DNA from: Bog-473 sp963840245
Lineage (GTDB): Bacteria; Actinomycetota; Acidimicrobiia; Acidimicrobiales; RAAP-2
DNA length: 64,000 nt
Assembly: GCA_963840245.1 (NCBI GenBank)
Contig: CAWIYI010000024.1
Coordinates: 178,420-242,419, forward strand
Reading direction: 5' to 3'
A program made the position numbers and the translations under genes. Shown piece by piece: positions 60,581 to 64,000 of the stretch. Within the stretch, counting starts at the first letter, position 1; each line of letters opens with the position of its first letter. The notes beneath the pieces were generated by a model. It saw only the letters and a list, made by a program, of their open reading frames with translations. It had not been told where the DNA came from and did no database searches.

Positions 60581-61396
60581 CTACAGTCCGCCCCAGTTGG
60601 TCACCTGGACGGGGGCCACGATGGGCGTGCCGACGACCAGCTGGATCTGGTAATGGTCACCCAGCGGGAGGTCGTTGGGGTTGCCCGTATAGAGGCCGGG
60701 CTTCTTCCCCGGCGACGTGAAGAACACCGTCACGGGCCCGGTGGCCGACCCGACCTGGGTCTTACTGAGTGGGATGCCCCATACCTGGAAGAACTGGCCC
60801 AGGGTGAACGTCTGCGTGGTGCTCGGGGACTCGACGTGGATGATCCCGTCGTTGGCGTGCACGTGCAGCCAGTAGAAACAGCTCCCCGTCTCGACGAAGG
60901 GCCCCGACGATGTGCTCACGGCCTGGAACCCCGGAATGCCGATGCCGTAGGGGATCACCTGGGCCTTGCCGTTCACGAAGATGGTCAGGTGGGTGTGGAC
61001 GTGGACGACCGTCTTCTCGCCGGCCTGGCACTGGACCCCGTTGACCTCCTGGCCGGTGGCCGAGTTGAGCAGCGTGGCCAGCTTCGGCCCGCTCGGGACC
61101 GGGATGGTCTCGGGACCGGGCGTCCCGGCCGGCGGCTGCACCCACGAGGAGGACATGGATGCGGGGATGGCCTCCACCGGGACGTGGGGATTCTTGAACT
61201 GGGGCGGCACGCTGCCCGAACCGCCCCCGGTCAGCTGGGTGATGACCACGACGACGAGCGCAATCACCACGATGGCACCACCGACACGGACGCCGATGCG
61301 GACGCGCTTCTGGCGCCGCTCGGCGGCACGCCTCTCGGCGGCGCGCCGCTGGTTCTCGGCCCTCCGCTGGGCCTTCGACTTGCTCTGACTGGTCAT
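60581..61396 (-). CDS. Membrane-anchored protein with His-rich motifs, function unknown
   Basis: 271 residues. A strongly basic cytoplasmic N-terminus (KAQRRAENQRRAAERRAAER), one membrane span (VGGAIVVIALVVVVITQLTG, about 35-55), then an exported domain with two matched motifs: VVHVHTHLTIFVNGKAQVIP and FYWLHVHANDGIIHVESPS, plus FTLGQFFQVWGIPLSKTQVG. The H-x-H-x-H/H-x-H sets could bind copper or zinc; related proteins of this form occur in Actinobacteria and Chloroflexi without assigned role (recalled, not searched). ATG overlaps the upstream gene stop (ATGA). Confidence 0.75.
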   Translation of the reverse strand: MTSQSKSKAQRRAENQRRAAERRAAERRQKRVRIGVRVGGAIVVIALVVVVITQLTGGGSGSVPPQFKNPHVPVEAIPASMSSSWVQPPAGTPGPETIPVPSGPKLATLLNSATGQEVNGVQCQAGEKTVVHVHTHLTIFVNGKAQVIPYGIGIPGFQAVSTSSGPFVETGSCFYWLHVHANDGIIHVESPSTTQTFTLGQFFQVWGIPLSKTQVGSATGPVTVFFTSPGKKPGLYTGNPNDLPLGDHYQIQLVVGTPIVAPVQVTNWGGL

Positions 61397-62031
61397 TGAG
61401 GCGTCAGCGTAGCGAACCAGTCCCAGCGAAAGGCATCGACGCGCTCCAGGGGCCCGGCCCATTCGGGAGACGCCGCGCCGGCGGTCCCGAGGGCGGCCGA
61501 GGCCTGCCACAGGTCGCCGTCGACGAAGGCGACGGTGATGTATCGGCCGTGCTCGGGGTCGGCGAACTGCCAGGCACCGGCGACTCCGTGGTGGTCCACC
61601 AACTCGGCGCCGTCGACCTCCGGGCCCACGACCACGTGAACACCGCGCGCGGGGCGGAAGGGAACCGCCTCGGGCGAGACGGCAACGCGGGGGGCGGCCC
61701 AGCGGCCGACAATGGCGAAGGGTCCCGACAAGAGGGTACGTCGCGCCGCAAAGAAGCGGTCGGCTGCGCGCAGCCGCTCGGCCAGCGCGAAGAATTCGGG
61801 GATCACCTGCTCGTCACGGAGAAGGTACAGGGTCAAGTAGTGGAACGGCTCGAGCAGCGTGCTGGTCGCCGACTCGGCCGCGCGGCAGCGGGGGGAGCGC
61901 ACCCAGCGGCGGCCGAACGAGATGCCGTCGATGGTGAACTGCTCGGGGAGATGGTCGAGCTGGTGCCAGGCGTTGTAGGCCTCGTGGGCCGAGGGATCGG
62001 TGACCTCGGTGAACGAGAAGAAACCCAGCAC
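61393..62031 (-). CDS. Conserved hypothetical, possible dimeric alpha-beta barrel
   Basis: 212 residues: MLGFFSFTEVTDPSAHEAYN, AWHQLDHLPEQFTIDGISFG, EPFHYLTLYLLRDEQVIPEF and DPEHGRYITVAFVDGDLWQA. The H-x-x-DHLPE stretch and paired strands suggest an EthD/Dabb-like fold. GTG start, leaderless, with TAGCCT seven bases upstream. Overlaps the His-rich protein gene by four bases, so the pair is co-translated. No function assigned. Confidence 0.68.
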   Translation of the reverse strand: MLGFFSFTEVTDPSAHEAYNAWHQLDHLPEQFTIDGISFGRRWVRSPRCRAAESATSTLLEPFHYLTLYLLRDEQVIPEFFALAERLRAADRFFAARRTLLSGPFAIVGRWAAPRVAVSPEAVPFRPARGVHVVVGPEVDGAELVDHHGVAGAWQFADPEHGRYITVAFVDGDLWQASAALGTAGAASPEWAGPLERVDAFRWDWFATLTPQ

Positions 62032-62038
62032 TCACGCG

Positions 62039-62044
62039 AGGCTA
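62039..62044 (-). promoter_or_regulatory. -10 box, leaderless hypothetical gene
   Basis: Minus-strand TAGCCT (62044-62039) lies seven bases before GTG 62031, with no SD between. It sits in the 41-bp divergent gap to the CoA transferase. Confidence 0.5.
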
Positions 62045-62072
62045 CCCGCCGTCCGCTGCAAGACTCGGGCCG

Positions 62073-63111
62073 ATGGCAGCCACCGCGGCGTTCCTCTCCG
62101 GCCTCCGGGTGCTGGACCTGAGCATCTGGCGTCCAGGGCCGTACGCGACGTCGCTGCTGGTGCCCCTCGGCGCCGACGTGCTCAAGGTCGAGCCGCCCGG
62201 GGGTGACCCGATGCGCCACTACAGCGGCCTCTTCGAAGCCGTCAATGCGGGCAAGCGGAGCGTGGTGCTCGACCTGAAGGAGGAGACCGGGCGGAGGAGA
62301 GCGCTCGAGCTGGCGGCGGAGGCCGACGTCCTTGTGGAGGGCTTCCGCCCCGGGGTGCTGGCCAGGTTGGGGCTCGACGAGGCGGCCGTAAGGGTCGTCA
62401 ACCCCGGCATCGTCTACTGCTCCATCTCCGGCTACGGGCAACACGACCCCCGCGCCGAGCTCCCCGGCCACGACGTGAACTACCAGGCGTGGTCGGGCGC
62501 CCTGACACCCGAAGGCGGCCTGGCCACGACCGTCCCGCCGCTCCCGACCGCCGACCTGGCCGCCGGGCTCACCGCCGCCTTCGGGATCTGCGCCGCCGTG
62601 CTGGGCCGCGTCACCACTGGGGAGGGGACCTACCTCGACATCTCCATGACCGACGTGCTGGCCACCTGGACGGGACCAGCGGGAGCCGGCACGACGGGCG
62701 TGGGTCAGGCGCAGGAATCGGCGGGGCCCACGCCCGGCTACGGGCTCTTCGGGACGTCCGACGGGGGGCAGGTCGCGCTCGGCGTGGTCAACGAGCAGCA
62801 CTTCTGGTCGCACCTCTGCGAGGAGCTCGGATCTGGAGGACCTGGCGCCGCTCGGCTTCGACCAGCGGAGCAGGCGCGGCGCCGAGTTGCAGCACGCCAT
62901 CGGTGCGGCCATCGCCGCCCGGCCCCGGGACGAACTCGTGACCCGCCTGGTCGCCGCCGGCGTGCCCGTGGCCCCGGTGCTCGACCGCCAGGGGATGCTG
63001 GCCGGAGCACCGTTCCCCCCGTTCCCCATCCGGCTACCACTGCCCGGCACCCCCCGGACCGTACCGGCGCTCGACCAGCACGGCGGCGAAGGCTTCGGCC
63101 GGCCCGGCTGA
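62073..63111 (+). pseudogene. CoA transferase family III (CaiB/BaiF) with a frame change
   Basis: About 345 residues. First frame from ATG 62073: LRVLDLSIWRPGPYATSLLV, PLGADVLKVEPPGGDPMR, RSVVLDLKEETGRRRALELA, EADVLVEGFRPGVLARLGLD, YCSISGYGQ, then HDVNYQAWSGAL. After about 62832 the next frame continues LEDLAPLGFDQRSRRGAELQ, RLVAAGVPVAPVLDRQGML and stops at 63111. Short for the family (usually about 390-400). One surplus base in CTCGGATCTGG explains the break. The usual catalytic Asp position is probably in GHDVNY. Moves CoA between acids; substrates unknown. Confidence 0.85.
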
Positions 63112-63153
63112 CGACAGGCGACCGGAACCCGTGCTGGTACGGTCCAGCGACGC

Positions 63154-63642
63154 ATGACGCGCATCTCCGATCTCCTCGCCGCCAACCAGGCGTACTCCGC
63201 GGCACGCGCCAACGTCGCCGATCCACGACCCGGACGTCATCTGGCCGTCGTCACCTGCATGGACGCCCGCATCGACGTCTTCGCCGTGCTCGGCCTCCAT
63301 CTGGGAGAGGCGCACGTCATCCGAAACGCCGGCGGACGCGTCACCGACGACGTGTTGCGCAGCCTGGCCCTCTCGAGCGGCGTCCTCGGGGTGGACACCG
63401 CCGTGGTGATGCAGCACACCGAGTGCGGCCTCGTCGGCGTCACTGACACGCAGCTTCGTGAGCTGACGGGGGCCGACCTGGGCTTCTTCCCGATCGACGA
63501 CCATGCGGAGGCCCTACGCGAGGACGTGGACCTGTTGGCCCGCACGCCCTACCTCGACCGGCTGCGGTTGATCGCGGGGTTGGTCTACGACGTGGAGAGC
63601 GGACAGCTCGACGAGGTCGTCCGCCGGGAGCGACCGGGCTGA
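63154..63642 (+). CDS. Beta-class carbonic anhydrase
   Basis: 162 residues, the short beta-CA type. Zinc and dyad residues: VVTCMDARID (Cys, Asp-x-Arg), HVIRNAGGRVTDDVLRSL and MQHTECGLVG (His-x2-Cys). Interconverts CO2 and bicarbonate. ATG start; TACGGT ten bases upstream. C-terminus LIAGLVYDVESGQLDEVV is typical. Downstream follows a fragment of a different gene. Confidence 0.93.
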   Translation: MTRISDLLAANQAYSAARANVADPRPGRHLAVVTCMDARIDVFAVLGLHLGEAHVIRNAGGRVTDDVLRSLALSSGVLGVDTAVVMQHTECGLVGVTDTQLRELTGADLGFFPIDDHAEALREDVDLLARTPYLDRLRLIAGLVYDVESGQLDEVVRRERPG

Positions 63643-63644
63643 CG

Positions 63645-63791
63645 CCGGCGACGGGCGAGGGTCTCCTCATGGAGAACGTCGTCTGCACACCCCACATCGG
63701 CTCTGTGACCAGGGAGGAGTGGGAGGTACGGTTCAGCGACGTCTTCGACCAGATCAATTCCACTCCGGACGGTACCCCCATCAACGTGTGA
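63645..63791 (+). pseudogene. C-terminal remnant of a D-2-hydroxyacid dehydrogenase
   Basis: 49 codons in one frame ending at TGA 63789: PATGEGLLMENVVCTPHIGS, VTREEWEVRFSDVFDQINST and PDGTPINV. This is the end of a D-isomer-specific 2-hydroxyacid dehydrogenase, including the TPHIG motif with the catalytic His. The NAD domain and catalytic Arg/Glu are missing; upstream is the intact carbonic anhydrase. An ATG at 63669 could start a useless peptide. A truncated gene scar, from deletion or recombination. Confidence 0.75.
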
Positions 63792-64000
63792 ATTCCGACG
63801 TCTTGGCACGCCCGGAGCCGATCCTGAAGAGCCTCGATGCCGGCCCAGCTCACTGCGCGGCCAAACATCGACCCGATCCGGACGACCGTCTTGGTCTCGA
63901 GACCGGTGCGGCCCGCCGCGCCCGCGGGGCCACATCGGACCGGCGGTCTCGACTCGGTCATGCACGCCGCACGAGTCCTCCCTAGGCTCGGCAATCGTGG
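63792..64000. other. Unassigned right edge
   Basis: 209 bp at the right end. Frames on both strands are Arg/Pro/Ala-rich without motifs. A gene entering from the right cannot be excluded. Confidence 0.4.

Overview
The window is high-GC DNA, densely packed on both strands, with many GTG starts and start/stop overlaps. Gene content points to Actinomycetota, probably an Acidimicrobiia-like soil or aquatic lineage: mraZ-rsmH with an actinobacterial-style MraZ box, DUF3040 and LapA-type membrane proteins, ergothioneine genes, an Rv2466c-type mycothiol enzyme, an F420/PPOX protein, many SDRs, P450s, acyl-CoA enzymes and a MptB-like mannosyltransferase. The taxon is an inference. I saw no rRNA, tRNA, CRISPR array, integrase or transposase.

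Layout. 1-4.7 kb: start of the dcw cluster (rsmH, mraZ) and a minus-strand housekeeping run (lipoate ligase-like, HNH nuclease, conserved small protein, broken ROK kinase, DUF3040, LapA-like). 4.8-20 kb: acyl-CoA ligase/LMW phosphatase pair, CapA-like protein, DUF2254, a divergent GH4 glycosidase/BadF-type kinase pair, a MFS exporter fused to a MarR-like domain, nitronate monooxygenase, SDR, msrA, and a PadR-DrrAB-like efflux operon. 20.3-24.7 kb: a stretch of visibly lower GC with poorly known genes (PH-like/zinc protein, PAP2 phosphatase, broken VOC protein, metallophosphoesterase, small Cys/His protein, DedA). 25.2-33.3 kb: egtB-egtD, then a YfhO-like membrane protein, UDP-sulfoquinovose synthase and MptB-like GT-C enzyme, suggesting envelope glycan work. 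33.4-64 kb: catabolic and redox genes in short operons (SDRs, two sulfatases, two P450s, Baeyer-Villiger monooxygenase, haloalkane dehalogenase, acyl-CoA dehydrogenase, CoA transferase, M20 peptidase, nitronate monooxygenase), plus rpiA and a beta-carbonic anhydrase.

Two themes cut across the window. First, at least seven genes are interrupted by single-base frame changes between otherwise intact halves; so many breaks in unrelated genes look more like assembly indels than decay, but this cannot be settled from sequence alone. Second, many genes lack a Shine-Dalgarno sequence and instead have a TANNNT-like -10 box six to eight bases before the start codon, i.e. leaderless transcripts. Two divergent pairs (near 11.4 and 41.0 kb) have back-to-back -10 boxes that share two bases.
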